Positions 29,664 through 39,891 of a DNA stretch of 64,000 bases are shown piece after piece. Source of the stretch: Methylophaga sp. 42_25_T18 (GTDB lineage: Bacteria > Pseudomonadota > Gammaproteobacteria > Nitrosococcales > Methylophagaceae); the NCBI GenBank assembly GCA_002163085.1, contig MAAJ01000001.1:496001-560000 (forward strand), in the 5' to 3' direction. A program made the translations under genes and the position numbers. Below the pieces are notes generated by a model. It ran no database searches, was not told the DNA's origin, and saw only the letters and a list, made by a program, of their open reading frames with translations. Positions within the stretch are counted from its first letter, which is position 1; each line of letters starts with the position of its first letter.

Positions 29664-30857
29664 CTAGTTGTTAGGAAGTTTGATTGATAATAACGCGGCA
29701 GCGGCAACAAATAACGATGATGTAATCAAGCAGCCGATCAAGCCTGAGTATTGAAATACTAAACCGGACAACACTGTGCCCGCTAATCGACCACCAGCAT
29801 TAGCCATATAATAAAAACCGACATTCATTGAGACTTTATCGTGATCTGACCACTCCACGATGAGATAAGAATGCACAGCGGAGTTAATCGCAAATACAAT
29901 GGCAAACAAACTTAGGCCGGTAATGATTACCCAAGCAGGTTCAAGACCTTGGTAAAGCGCTGCAGCAATAGCTGTTGGAAATAAGACTAATAACCAAGCC
30001 AGCCAATGTGCAGTATTGCCTGTTGGATGGTGACCGCTTAGTAGTTTGGGGGCCAAGGCTTGTACGATGCCGTAGCCAATAATCCACAAGGCAAAGAAGC
30101 TGCCGACTTGTTGATAATCCCAACCCAAGCTGGCGGTGAGATAAACAGGCAAGGCCACCACAAACCAAACATCACGTGAGCCAAATAAGAAAAAGCGTGC
30201 AGCGGATAACCAGTTGATGGCAGCGGTATTAGAGAATAGTTGGCTGAATTTAGCTTTGTTTTTGGTTTTGCCTAAGTCAGCGGGCAATAACAGCCAAGTT
30301 AAAATTAACACGGCAAATAAACTGCCTGCCAAGATATACAAAGCATTTTGAAAGCCATAAACCGCCAGTAATAAACCACCTAAGAAGTAGCCGATGCCTT
30401 TTAAGGTATTTTTCGAACCGGTTAGAGCAGCAACCCACTTAAACAAGGTTTTTGATGATTGTTGGCTGTCATCACGAGGCAAAAAAAGTTTAACGCTGGC
30501 TTTAGCGCTCATCTTGTTGAGATCTTTGGCAATGCCTGACAAAGCTTGTGCTGCCATCACATAAATAACGGTTAGATATTCGGTTGGCACCGTCAGCATC
30601 ATCAAGGCGGCAACTTGTAATGCCATGCCGATATGCATGGTGTTGTTCAGGCCAATACGTGAACCTAACCAACCACCAACAAGGTTGGTCACTATGCCAA
30701 AGAACTCATAAAACAAAAACAAGCTGGCGATGGCGAGCGGCGAGTATCCTAATTGGTGGAAATACAGCACCACCAACATTCTTATCGCGCCGTCAGTGAG
30801 TGTGAAGCCCCAGTAACCCGCAGTTATTGTCGCGTAATTTTTGAGGTTGGCATTCAT
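29664..30857 (-). CDS. arsJ: ArsJ, organoarsenical (1-arseno-3-phosphoglycerate) efflux MFS transporter
   Basis: A 397-residue inner-membrane MFS protein with about 12 helices. The N-terminus reads NYATITAGYWGFTLTDGAIRMLVVLYFHQLGYSPL, which I recognise as the ArsJ signature. ArsJ exports 1-arseno-3-phosphoglycerate made by the partner GAPDH from arsenate. The gene begins 9 bases after that GAPDH gene and follows arsR, exactly the known arsR-gapdh-arsJ order. Expression is therefore expected to be under ArsR control. Confidence 0.93.
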   Translation of the reverse strand: MNANLKNYATITAGYWGFTLTDGAIRMLVVLYFHQLGYSPLAIASLFLFYEFFGIVTNLVGGWLGSRIGLNNTMHIGMALQVAALMMLTVPTEYLTVIYVMAAQALSGIAKDLNKMSAKASVKLFLPRDDSQQSSKTLFKWVAALTGSKNTLKGIGYFLGGLLLAVYGFQNALYILAGSLFAVLILTWLLLPADLGKTKNKAKFSQLFSNTAAINWLSAARFFLFGSRDVWFVVALPVYLTASLGWDYQQVGSFFALWIIGYGIVQALAPKLLSGHHPTGNTAHWLAWLLVLFPTAIAAALYQGLEPAWVIITGLSLFAIVFAINSAVHSYLIVEWSDHDKVSMNVGFYYMANAGGRLAGTVLSGLVFQYSGLIGCLITSSLFVAAAALLSIKLPNN

Positions 30858-30866
30858 ATTTTAGTT

Positions 30867-31880
30867 TTATAAAGACTTAGCCAACATATGGGCGATATCA
30901 ACCATGCGATTCACATAACCCCATTCATTGTCATACCACGCGAGAATTTTCACTTGAGTTTCATTAATCACCATCGTTGACGGTGCATCAACAATGCTTG
31001 AGCGAGCATCGTTGGTGTAGTCAGCTGATACTAATGGACGGGTTTCATAGCCCAAAATGTCTTTTAAGTTTTCGTCTGCAGCTTGTTGGAATAAGGCATT
31101 AATTTCTTCAGCAGTTGTTGACCTGTCAGCTTCAAAGACAAAGTCAGTGAGAGAGCCATTTAATAAAGGAACTCGCACAGCTAAACCATTTAACTTGCCT
31201 TCCAGTTCTGGGAAGATCTTAGTGATCGCCTTAGCTGAACCGGTAGTGGTTGGGATTAAAGAGTTGCAGCTGGCTCGAGCACGACGTAAATCTTTATGAC
31301 CTTTATCCACAATTGTCTGGGTATTAGTGATGTTATGGATGGTGGTCATGGTGCCATGTTTAATGCCGATCTTTTCATGCATGACTTTAACCAGTGGGGC
31401 TAAGCAGTTAGTTGTGCATGAAGCGGCGGTCACGATGTTGTGTTGAGCTGGATCGTAGCGATCATGGTTAACACCGTAAACAATGTTTAATGCTGGTTCT
31501 GGGCAGGGTGCTGATACTAAGACTTTTTTCACACCTTGATCAAAGTAGGTCTGTAATTCATCTTCAGATTTAAATTGGCCACTACATTCAAAAACAATAT
31601 CAACATTCAAACCTTGCCAATTTACATCAGCTGGTGAGCTGTGTTGGCTGAATGTAATCTGTTGATTATCAATCGTGATGAGATCGTCAGTGGCTGTGAT
31701 GGTTTTATCATCACCCCATCGGCCATGGACGGAGTCAAATTCTAATAAATGAGCGTGGCAGTTGGCATCACCATTAATTTCATTGATATGGACAAACTCT
31801 AATTCATCACTGGCCCAGCCTGCACGTAAGGCTAATTTTCCCATACGGCCAAAGCCATTAATCCCTACTTTAATTGTCAT
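30867..31880 (-). CDS. ArsJ-associated glyceraldehyde-3-phosphate dehydrogenase
   Basis: A 337-residue GAPDH that uses arsenate in place of phosphate to form 1-arseno-3-phosphoglycerate, which ArsJ exports. The NAD loop [16 protein letters not shown] (about 7-22) and the catalytic cysteine in [11 protein letters not shown] (about 152-162) are present, as are the [21 protein letters not shown] and WYDNEWGY elements. The sequence differs from the usual glycolytic Gap (for example [14 protein letters not shown]) and sits directly between arsR and arsJ. It is 9 and 16 bases from these neighbours, so it belongs to the arsenic operon. Confidence 0.93.
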   Translation of the reverse strand: MTIKVGINGFGRMGKLALRAGWASDELEFVHINEINGDANCHAHLLEFDSVHGRWGDDKTITATDDLITIDNQQITFSQHSSPADVNWQGLNVDIVFECSGQFKSEDELQTYFDQGVKKVLVSAPCPEPALNIVYGVNHDRYDPAQHNIVTAASCTTNCLAPLVKVMHEKIGIKHGTMTTIHNITNTQTIVDKGHKDLRRARASCNSLIPTTTGSAKAITKIFPELEGKLNGLAVRVPLLNGSLTDFVFEADRSTTAEEINALFQQAADENLKDILGYETRPLVSADYTNDARSSIVDAPSTMVINETQVKILAWYDNEWGYVNRMVDIAHMLAKSL

Positions 31881-31896
31881 TATTTGTCTCTAATTG

Positions 31897-32247
31897 TTAG
31901 CAACACGCCTGATTAGGGCGATCTTTCATATTGGTTAAGGTGGTGACATCATCTTGATAGGGGGATGTAGTTATCACCCCCGTTCTAGTTGTTTCAATGA
32001 TGTTTGTAGCCCAGGTTGGCAAAGCTACGTTAAGTTGGTAATAAACCCACAGTCCTTGCTTGCGTGATGACAATAATCCTATCTGTTTGAGTTGGGCTAG
32101 GTGCCTGGAAATAACAGGCTGTGATAAATCTAAGGCAGATGAAAGTTCACACACACATAATTCGCCTACTTGTGAAAGTAAGACGATGGTACGTAACCTC
32201 ATTGGGTGAGACAGAGCAGAGAATAGATCGTCAGCGGTTAATGTCAT
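31897..32247 (-). CDS. arsR: ArsR/SmtB-family arsenic-responsive repressor
   Basis: A winged-helix repressor of about 116 residues. The metalloid site is the ELCVCEL helix (about 31-37), with Cys-Val-Cys as in E. coli ArsR. The recognition helix is SQPVISRHLAQLKQIGLL (about 44-61). The protein ends in Asn-Gln-Ala-Cys-Cys, which may add further As(III) ligands. I take the ATG at 32247; a GTG two codons upstream (32253) is an alternative. It is the first gene of the arsR-gapdh-arsJ unit, and an AT-rich inverted repeat lies 20 bases upstream. Confidence 0.92.
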   Translation of the reverse strand: MTLTADDLFSALSHPMRLRTIVLLSQVGELCVCELSSALDLSQPVISRHLAQLKQIGLLSSRKQGLWVYYQLNVALPTWATNIIETTRTGVITTSPYQDDVTTLTNMKDRPNQACC

Positions 32248-32266
32248 TATCACTACATGTAAAAAA

Positions 32267-32292
32267 CTATATATATGAAATATTGTATATAG
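32267..32292. promoter_or_regulatory. Candidate ArsR operator
   Basis: An imperfect inverted repeat: CTATATATAT, a short centre, then ATTGTATATAG. It lies immediately upstream of the arsR start, where autoregulating ArsR proteins bind. Assigned from position and symmetry only. Confidence 0.55.
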
Positions 32293-32320
32293 CGATGAAA
32301 ATTAAAACAAGCAGGCAATA

Positions 32321-32356
32321 AAAAAGGCCTAATCAGTGAAACTAACTAGGCCTTTA
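32321..32356. terminator. Terminator of the SH3-domain gene region, possibly bidirectional
   Basis: AAAGGCCTA and TAGGCCTTT pair across a roughly 15-base loop, with an A-run on the left that reads as a T-run on the minus strand. It follows the stop codon of the minus-strand SH3 gene. Confidence 0.75.
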
Positions 32357-32383
32357 GAAATGCTTAGGTGAGTACGTAAACTA

Positions 32384-33058
32384 TTACAAGTTGTTCCAAG
32401 AGCTTTTCTTTTGGAAACGTAGTCGTGGCAAGATTAAGCCTAACAATAGACCAGCAAACAAAACGGCTGCGCCAATCATAAACCAGCTTTTTGCATCACT
32501 GTCTTTTAAGCCACTATTTTCTATGATCAATAATTGTGTTTGATGATCAATTTCTTGTAGTTTTTGTTTGAGTTGGCGGTTTTCATTATCCAAAGCAACG
32601 GCATTCGATGCGGTCCGGCGTAGATTGTCCAGTTCTTTGCTTAGACGCTGTGAGGTTTCTGTTAGCGTTAAGTTTTGTGTGTCGGTATCACTGTTTTGTG
32701 ATGATAAAGCCTCAATTTCACTTTTATATTTCGCTAATTCCAATTCAAGGTTAGCGACTCTTTGTTCGCTGGATGCCAGCTGATCACGTGAGCTCGGCAT
32801 ATTGTCTAAATAACGGGTTAATACCCAGCCCTCAACGCCATTACTGGTACGCACTTTAGAATAACCAGCAGGATCAGTTTCGAGCACATCTAGTTTGGCA
32901 CCACTCGATAGCATCTTACGGATCGCAAATTTAACGCCTTTGCCATTACGCATGGTGATTTCAAGCTCATCAGAGACATAACGAGTCGTTTCAGCAAAGC
33001 TAGTAACAGGAGTGAGTAATGGCAGTACGAGCAGTACACTGGCAAATAATTTTTTCAC
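32384..33058 (-). CDS. TIGR04211-type SH3 domain protein with coiled coil and C-terminal anchor
   Basis: A periplasmic or envelope protein. From a GTG at 33058 (KKLFASVLLVLPLLTPVTSFA) it has a signal peptide. An SH3b domain follows (about 25-90, with SSGAKLDVLE and EGWVLTRYLDN), then a coiled coil of about 80 residues (LASSEQRVANLELELAKYKSEIEAL onward) and a C-terminal membrane helix (MIGAAVLFAGLLLGLILPRLR) with a basic tail. An ATG at 33094 is possible but adds residues before the signal peptide. The layout equals the E. coli YgiM family. Function is unknown; an envelope or peptidoglycan-linked role is inferred. Confidence 0.85.
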   Translation of the reverse strand: MKKLFASVLLVLPLLTPVTSFAETTRYVSDELEITMRNGKGVKFAIRKMLSSGAKLDVLETDPAGYSKVRTSNGVEGWVLTRYLDNMPSSRDQLASSEQRVANLELELAKYKSEIEALSSQNSDTDTQNLTLTETSQRLSKELDNLRRTASNAVALDNENRQLKQKLQEIDHQTQLLIIENSGLKDSDAKSWFMIGAAVLFAGLLLGLILPRLRFQKKSSWNNL

Positions 33059-33241
33059 AATTGAGGCTTCTGTATTAGGTAGGTAAGCACGCATTCTATC
33101 AGATGGGATGCCATTTTTTTATATAGAGATCACACTTTTGTCCTGAACTAAAAGTATCACAACGTTTATTAGTATATGTTCATATATTTGTAATATTTGA
33201 TTGTTAAAGTTTCATCAGTTTATTAAATGGAAAGAATAAAG

Positions 33242-33670
33242 ATGGATAGATTACGTGTAATGTTTTTATGCACCGGCAATGCCTGTCGTTCACAAATGGC
33301 CGAAGGTTGGGCGCGAGAGCTGGCGGGTGATTTAATTGAAGCAAAGTCAGCGGGCATCGAGGCGCATGGGCAGAATGAACGTGCAATTAAAAGCATGGCA
33401 GCGGTGGGCATCGATATTTCTCAGCAACAGTCGATTAGAGTTAATGGAGAGATGTTGGAGTGGGCCGATCTGTTGGTTACCCTCTGTGACAACGCCGAAG
33501 AGCAATGTCCGATTATGAATCCACATACAGCGAAATTACATTTACCATTGCCTGACCCCGCTAAACTTAGAGGTGACGAACAAGAGCTGATGACTGAGTT
33601 TGCTCATATTCGTGACCGAATTAAACACCGTGTTGATTATGTGATCCAACAACTTCATCAAGTTGCGTAA
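33242..33670 (+). CDS. arsC: Arsenate reductase, low-molecular-weight phosphatase type
   Basis: Reduces arsenate to arsenite using thioredoxin. The 142-residue protein carries the CTGNACRSQMAEGWAR phosphatase loop (C-x5-R, about 9-24). A second motif, LVTLCDNAEEQCP, supplies the additional redox cysteines, and LPDPAKLRG contains the catalytic Asp-Pro. I start at the ATG at 33242 behind GAAAGAATAAAG; an ATG at 33227 would add five residues. It is separated from the arsR-gapdh-arsJ unit by the SH3 gene and transcribed the other way, so it may have its own regulation. Confidence 0.9.
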   Translation: MDRLRVMFLCTGNACRSQMAEGWARELAGDLIEAKSAGIEAHGQNERAIKSMAAVGIDISQQQSIRVNGEMLEWADLLVTLCDNAEEQCPIMNPHTAKLHLPLPDPAKLRGDEQELMTEFAHIRDRIKHRVDYVIQQLHQVA

Positions 33671-33710
33671 CTAACGATAGCCCTTTTAATCACTTCACTA
33701 CACCTAATGT

Positions 33711-35471
33711 TTATTGGGTTAACTGAAAGAAGCTATTGCCAGATTGTTTCTTTGCGGCTGATTTGGCCCGACTGGCGACTTCAGCTAAATCGACTTCATT
33801 ATTAATAGTGTCAAAATCATGTAATTTGACGGCTCCAATAGACAAGCTTAATAAGGGATAAAACATGGCATTGCCGTAGCGATCTGCTGCCGTTATACCG
33901 CCAGCAGTGAGATGTTCTTTGTTATATAAATATGGCTGCAGCGTAGTAAATTCTGACAAGATTTTATTGCAACGTGTTAGCCAGTCCGAGCTGGCGAAGA
34001 GTGCAATAAAGTCATCGCCGCCAACGTGACCGACAAAATCAATTTCACTATTGACGTGTTTGCATAATATCTTTGCAGTTTCACTGATGACCTTATCGCC
34101 TTTGCCATAACCATAAATATCGTTATAAGGCTTAAAGTTGTCTAAGTCGAAATAACAGACCACAACATCATGGTTGTGTTTGAGGGCTTCTTTTGTTTGT
34201 TCAGAAATAGGTACGTTACCGGGCAAACCACTAAGTGGATTGGCGTGGCGTGCAGAGGTAAGTTGCAAATCCGTTATCTGCCGGAGTAGATCCATCAAGC
34301 TACCGGTACCACGATATTGGCCGTCATCAGTGATGATAAACATACTATGTTGACTGTTCTCATCTTGGCTGGTGATTAGCTGACTTAATGTTTTAAGTGG
34401 CAACTTCATTTCAGCGATGATGGGAGTGTCATCCATAAACATCTGAATGGGTTTTCTACCATGCAAATCACGACCATAACGGCTGGCATACAAGGTCATA
34501 AACTCATCCCGCCAGACCATGCCTACAGGTTGATTTAAATGATTGATGACGGGCAGAGAAATTAAATCACTGCCTTGTTGAAAACGGTCGCCCACTGTGT
34601 TGACATTATCATGAGTATTGAGTGGTGCATTACTACTAAGCAGGCTGCTCACCAGCGTATTTGAACGCGGCAGCACTTGCCGGAACATCGTTTTAGTTTG
34701 GCGTTTATTAAATAACTCAGGCTTTATTGTTTGTGTTGGTTGTGCTTTTGGGCGAGCAAAATAATAACCCTGAACAAAATCAATTTTCATTTCCTGAGCA
34801 ACCACGTACTCTTCACGAATTTCAACACCTTCAGCGATCACCTGACAGTCGATGCTAGTAGCAATATCGAGCATGGATTGCACAAATTGACGTTTTTGCG
34901 AATCATCATGAATGTTTTGCATAAAGTGACGATCCAATTTGACGAAGTCTGGTTTTAATTCAGACCAAGTACGTAAACCGGAATAACCAGCACCGAGATC
35001 ATCAAGCGCGATTGAAAATCCCATATCTCGATAATGCTCAGTGGCATCGCGCATCAAATTGTAATCATCAATCGGATATTGTTCGGTGAGCTCAATCACT
35101 ACTTGTTCGGCAGGAATGCCGGCTTTTTTCAAGAAGTTTAACGTCAAGCCATGTTGATAATCTTGCTGTAATAATGCAGCTGGAATCGTATTGATAAACA
35201 GTTTATGTTTAAGTCCCAGCAAACCAAAATGTTTGATGGAGACTTCTCGACACATCAAGTCAAGTTCTGCTAAACGACCATGGCGACTAGCTGCATCAAA
35301 TAAATTGACTGGGGAATGCAGGCCACTATCGGAGGGTCCACGAATAAGAGCTTCATAACCATAAATCTTATTTTTCTTTAAAGATACGATGGGTTGAAAT
35401 AAAGGGGTTAACGTGGCGGTTTCTAATATCTTGTTCAGAGACCGACCCTGTAAGAGTTCTTCTTTAGTCAT
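33711..35471 (-). CDS. Cyclic-di-GMP protein with EAL, CBS-pair and GGDEF domains
   Basis: A 586-residue cytoplasmic protein. Domains in order: EAL (about 15-255), CBS pair (about 275-405) and GGDEF (about 410-580). The EAL motif YEALIRG, the VIELTEQ and ALDDLGAGYSGLR segments and VIAEGVEIR are intact, so phosphodiesterase activity is likely. The GGDEF signature reads VGHVGGDDFIAL, with Asp in place of the usual Glu in the fourth position, which may still permit GTP binding. The CBS pair would bind a nucleotide and tune output. Its placement beside the porin is not obviously functional. Confidence 0.93.
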   Translation of the reverse strand: MTKEELLQGRSLNKILETATLTPLFQPIVSLKKNKIYGYEALIRGPSDSGLHSPVNLFDAASRHGRLAELDLMCREVSIKHFGLLGLKHKLFINTIPAALLQQDYQHGLTLNFLKKAGIPAEQVVIELTEQYPIDDYNLMRDATEHYRDMGFSIALDDLGAGYSGLRTWSELKPDFVKLDRHFMQNIHDDSQKRQFVQSMLDIATSIDCQVIAEGVEIREEYVVAQEMKIDFVQGYYFARPKAQPTQTIKPELFNKRQTKTMFRQVLPRSNTLVSSLLSSNAPLNTHDNVNTVGDRFQQGSDLISLPVINHLNQPVGMVWRDEFMTLYASRYGRDLHGRKPIQMFMDDTPIIAEMKLPLKTLSQLITSQDENSQHSMFIITDDGQYRGTGSLMDLLRQITDLQLTSARHANPLSGLPGNVPISEQTKEALKHNHDVVVCYFDLDNFKPYNDIYGYGKGDKVISETAKILCKHVNSEIDFVGHVGGDDFIALFASSDWLTRCNKILSEFTTLQPYLYNKEHLTAGGITAADRYGNAMFYPLLSLSIGAVKLHDFDTINNEVDLAEVASRAKSAAKKQSGNSFFQLTQ

Positions 35472-35612
35472 ATGAAAGTCTTCTATAAATAGCTGTTTGT
35501 AGGCTTTGAATCAACAATCAGTTTGTAATGACGGGCTAGACAATATTGGCAGAGCTGCATTGCTAAAAGCTTGCAGATTAATGAAGGATTTATGACGGTA
35601 AGCAAAGGTCAT

Positions 35613-35644
35613 AAAAAAGCCCTGCTAGCAACGCTAGCAGGGCT
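35613..35644. terminator. Rho-independent terminator of the porin gene
   Basis: AGCCCTGCTAGC and GCTAGCAGGGCT form a perfect 12-bp stem with a 3-base loop. On the minus strand it is followed by a T-run. It lies 38 bases after the porin stop codon. Confidence 0.93.
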
Positions 35645-35681
35645 CCTTCCGTAGAGTTAAATAAAAATTAACTCAACATTT

Positions 35682-37043
35682 TTACCAGTAAGCTTGCGCT
35701 CTGAACTTAAGTGCTGAGGGTTCATCATTTACGCTAGAACCATTAACTGTTAGATCTGTTACTTGATCATAGTTCAACATTAAACGCGTGTTTTGAGTTG
35801 GGTAATAGTTAAGGCCAACGGTGAACTTATCAAACTCATCTTCAGATGATGAGCCTGGGTCGATTTCGATAGTTTCGAAACGAGCAGCCACTTGCCATGC
35901 GCCCATTTTCGATTTTGGTTTGATTCCTGATGTGTAACCTTTTTTCCATTTCAAAGATTCACCCGTTAAGAAATAACCGGCTTCAACAGCAAAGGCTGTT
36001 GTATCAATGTCACTACCACTATCTTGTTCAATCGTGTGGTCTAAGTATTCAGCCATTGCATGGAAAGAACCAAATACAGCTAATGCATCTACGGTAAAGG
36101 CTTGTGCGCCGTCAAAGTCATTTGCTGCGATAGTGCCAGTAGATACAGGTTTATATTTGTCATCATGGCTAACTAGGTCCGGTTGGAATTTGAACGAATC
36201 TCCACCGCCTTGCGTTAAGAAAGCAGCACCGATTTGTAATAGGTGGCTTTTATCTTCCATGTAAGGCAGAAATGAACCACGAACAGCAAATGTACTACCA
36301 TTAACTTCATAGGTATCGTTGTCGCCATCAAACGCACCGTTTTGTAAACCAGCCGCTAAGCTCCAGCGATAATCTTTTGCAGCTAAAGATACAACCGCTC
36401 CACTTGCACGAGCAGGTGAAACAGAATTATCAGCAAACATTGGACGATCCATGAATGTCATGTATTTAGAACTGATTTTAGTATTCAAACCAAATGGTAT
36501 ATGAGATTGACCTAATTTCAAGCCAAGTTTAGTATCACCAAATTTTGTGCCGTAGCTAACATAGGCATCTTTAATTGAAGCGTCGCCACCTGCGAAGTCG
36601 GCTTCAAATTTGTAGCCCCAGTTATAAATCGAACCTTGGAAACCTAAACGTGCACGACGTAATTCTGTACCTTTAACATCGTCACTGCTCACGCCATTAT
36701 CTGCGTCAGTGTGTACTGCATCCCACATAACACGGCCGATAGGTTGGAACGACCAGTTTCCATCAGCGCTCGTGATTTTTATTTTGCCTTTCGTGGTGAT
36801 TTTAGGCATATCTTTCGTTACAGATTTCACTTCCGCTTTCACTTCTGCCGTTGCGGCTTCAGTTTTTTCTTTGTCAGCAGCAGCTGCACTAGCTAAAAGG
36901 TCATAGTTATCTGCAGTGATGGTGCCTTGGTCACGAAGGACTTTAAGCAAATCCAGCATAGCTTCATTGTTAGCCTGTGCTGGCATAACTGCTGCGCCTA
37001 ATAAAGCACCTGCAATTAATAGAGACGATGTTTTAAGTTTCAA
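35682..37043 (-). CDS. Phosphate-selective porin, OprO/OprP family
   Basis: An outer-membrane porin of 453 residues. The signal peptide ends at AQA-NN (residue 24). A short helical, charged N-terminal segment (about 25-80) is followed by a beta barrel beginning near WSFQPIGRVMWDAV. The barrel ends in an aromatic-terminated strand (LKFRAQAYW, C-terminal Trp). Blocks such as RRARLGFQGSIYNWGYKFEADFAG are typical of OprO/P porins. A three-repeat Pho box lies upstream (37130-37158), supporting a phosphate role. Such a porin may also admit arsenate. A single-gene unit with its own terminator. Confidence 0.9.
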   Translation of the reverse strand: MKLKTSSLLIAGALLGAAVMPAQANNEAMLDLLKVLRDQGTITADNYDLLASAAAADKEKTEAATAEVKAEVKSVTKDMPKITTKGKIKITSADGNWSFQPIGRVMWDAVHTDADNGVSSDDVKGTELRRARLGFQGSIYNWGYKFEADFAGGDASIKDAYVSYGTKFGDTKLGLKLGQSHIPFGLNTKISSKYMTFMDRPMFADNSVSPARASGAVVSLAAKDYRWSLAAGLQNGAFDGDNDTYEVNGSTFAVRGSFLPYMEDKSHLLQIGAAFLTQGGGDSFKFQPDLVSHDDKYKPVSTGTIAANDFDGAQAFTVDALAVFGSFHAMAEYLDHTIEQDSGSDIDTTAFAVEAGYFLTGESLKWKKGYTSGIKPKSKMGAWQVAARFETIEIDPGSSSEDEFDKFTVGLNYYPTQNTRLMLNYDQVTDLTVNGSSVNDEPSALKFRAQAYW

Positions 37044-37129
37044 GGGAGTATCCTCTTGGTTAATTAAAATGTATTCGGGTCGTATCAGCTACGAGTTCGC
37101 ACACAATAACCAGCTAACATTTCACTATG

Positions 37130-37158
37130 ATGAATGTTTTATTACCGTTTTATGACAG
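37130..37158 (-). promoter_or_regulatory. Pho box upstream of the porin gene
   Basis: On the minus strand the sequence is CTGTCAT, AAAA, CGGTAAT, AAAA, CATTCAT, i.e. three 7-base half-sites with 4-base A-rich spacers at 11-base intervals, matching the PhoB consensus repeat CTGTCAT-AWAW. It lies about 90 bases upstream of the porin start. The first half-site is a perfect match and the others match 5 of 7. Confidence 0.8.
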
Positions 37159-37266
37159 TGATACAAAAACAGCTTTCTGTTGTTTATAAGTAACACAATA
37201 AATAACTTGAAAAGCCGCTAAGCAGTCCCGATATAGTTATCACTACTTATTTATATAGGAAGGAAA

Positions 37267-37728
37267 ATGTTCCGTTCTTTATTGATACTGTTTCTATTAG
37301 TGCCATTGATAGAAATCTATTTTTTGATTCAAGTGGGCAGTGTGATTGGCGCAGCTTGGACTGTGTTTTTAGTGGTGGCTACTGCGGTCATCGGTGCGGG
37401 CTTATTACGCTGGCAAGGCTTGAGTACTTTTCAGCGCGCGCAGCACTCGTTGGCGCAAGGTGAATTACCGGCCATTGCGATGTTAGAAGGCGTGGCCTTA
37501 TTATTAAGTGGCGCCATGTTGCTTACGCCAGGCTTTTTTACTGATACGATAGGCTTTATCTTATTGGTACCCACTTTTCGCCAAGCGTTGATCAAACATC
37601 TCTTGGCCAGTGGGCGACAGTTTACCTTCCATGGTCAGACGATGCATACACAGTCCCATCAAAGTCATCGTGACTCTTCAATAATCGAGGGTGAGCTGGT
37701 TGATAAAGATGATGATCGCTTGCGATAA
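37267..37728 (+). CDS. fxsA: FxsA-family membrane protein
   Basis: A 153-residue protein with four hydrophobic segments (about 2-22, 25-46, 70-92, 93-110) and a hydrophilic, acidic C-terminus ending in IIEGELVDKDDDRLR. The motif PLIEIYFLIQVGSVIGA near the N-terminus and GALLLTPGF-like (here GAMLLTPGFFTD) mark FxsA. In E. coli the protein suppresses exclusion of phage T7 by the F plasmid when overproduced; its normal role is unclear. It lies immediately upstream of groES, a common arrangement in gammaproteobacteria. Confidence 0.92.
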   Translation: MFRSLLILFLLVPLIEIYFLIQVGSVIGAAWTVFLVVATAVIGAGLLRWQGLSTFQRAQHSLAQGELPAIAMLEGVALLLSGAMLLTPGFFTDTIGFILLVPTFRQALIKHLLASGRQFTFHGQTMHTQSHQSHRDSSIIEGELVDKDDDRLR

Positions 37729-37742
37729 ATTTTCGCTTTTCC

Positions 37743-37770
37743 CTTGAAGTTTTATTTTGAATCCCCACTT
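37743..37770 (+). promoter_or_regulatory. Sigma-32-type heat-shock promoter of groESL
   Basis: CTTGAAG (37743-37749) and CCCCACTT (37763-37770) are separated by 13 bases, matching the sigma-32 consensus CTTGAAA / CCCCATNT. The -10 element sits in a small palindrome CCCCA-CTTA-TGGGG. No CIRCE element is present. Confidence 0.85.
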
Positions 37771-37818
37771 ATGGGGAGTACATTTTTTTTGATAGCTATT
37801 TTTTAGAGGATACATTTG

Positions 37819-38109
37819 ATGAATATTCGTCCCCTTCATGATCGTGTGATTGTTCGTCGTACGGAAGAAGAAACAACTAGCCCTGGTGGCATCGTAATTC
37901 CTGACAATGCAGCTGAAAAACCAGCGCAAGGTGAAATCGTTGCAGTAGGTGGTGGCAAAATCACAGATTCAGGTGATGTGCGTCCTTTGGCAGTTAGCGT
38001 TGGTGACAAAATTCTTTTCGGTAAATATGCCGGTACAGAAATCAAAGTTGACGGTGAAGAACTGTTAGTAATGCGTGAAGACGATATTGTTGCTGTAATC
38101 GAAGGCTAA
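37819..38109 (+). CDS. groES: Co-chaperonin GroES
   Basis: A 96-residue lid protein of the GroEL chaperonin. It opens [27 protein letters not shown] with the mobile loop between about 16 and 32, and ends with [19 protein letters not shown] sequence (here [15 protein letters not shown]). The ATG at 37819 follows AGAGGATAC; a TTG immediately before it is not needed. It forms a two-gene operon with groEL, 52 bases on, behind a heat-shock promoter. Confidence 0.98.
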   Translation: MNIRPLHDRVIVRRTEEETTSPGGIVIPDNAAEKPAQGEIVAVGGGKITDSGDVRPLAVSVGDKILFGKYAGTEIKVDGEELLVMREDDIVAVIEG

Positions 38110-38140
38110 TCGCCTTACACCAATTCGTTAATATAACTAA

Positions 38141-39805
<1,665 letters not shown>

Positions 39806-39845
39806 GTCATCCCTCATTGCCAGCTGAACTATTCAGCAGACAAAT

Positions 39846-39880
39846 AAAAAAGCCCCGACCTTTTGGTCGGGGCTTTTTTT
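39846..39880. terminator. Rho-independent terminator of groESL, bidirectional
   Basis: GCCCCGACC and GGTCGGGGC with a TTTT loop, flanked by an A-run and a T-run. It serves groEL and the convergent AraC-type gene. Confidence 0.95.
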
Positions 39881-39891
39881 ATGTTTGTACT

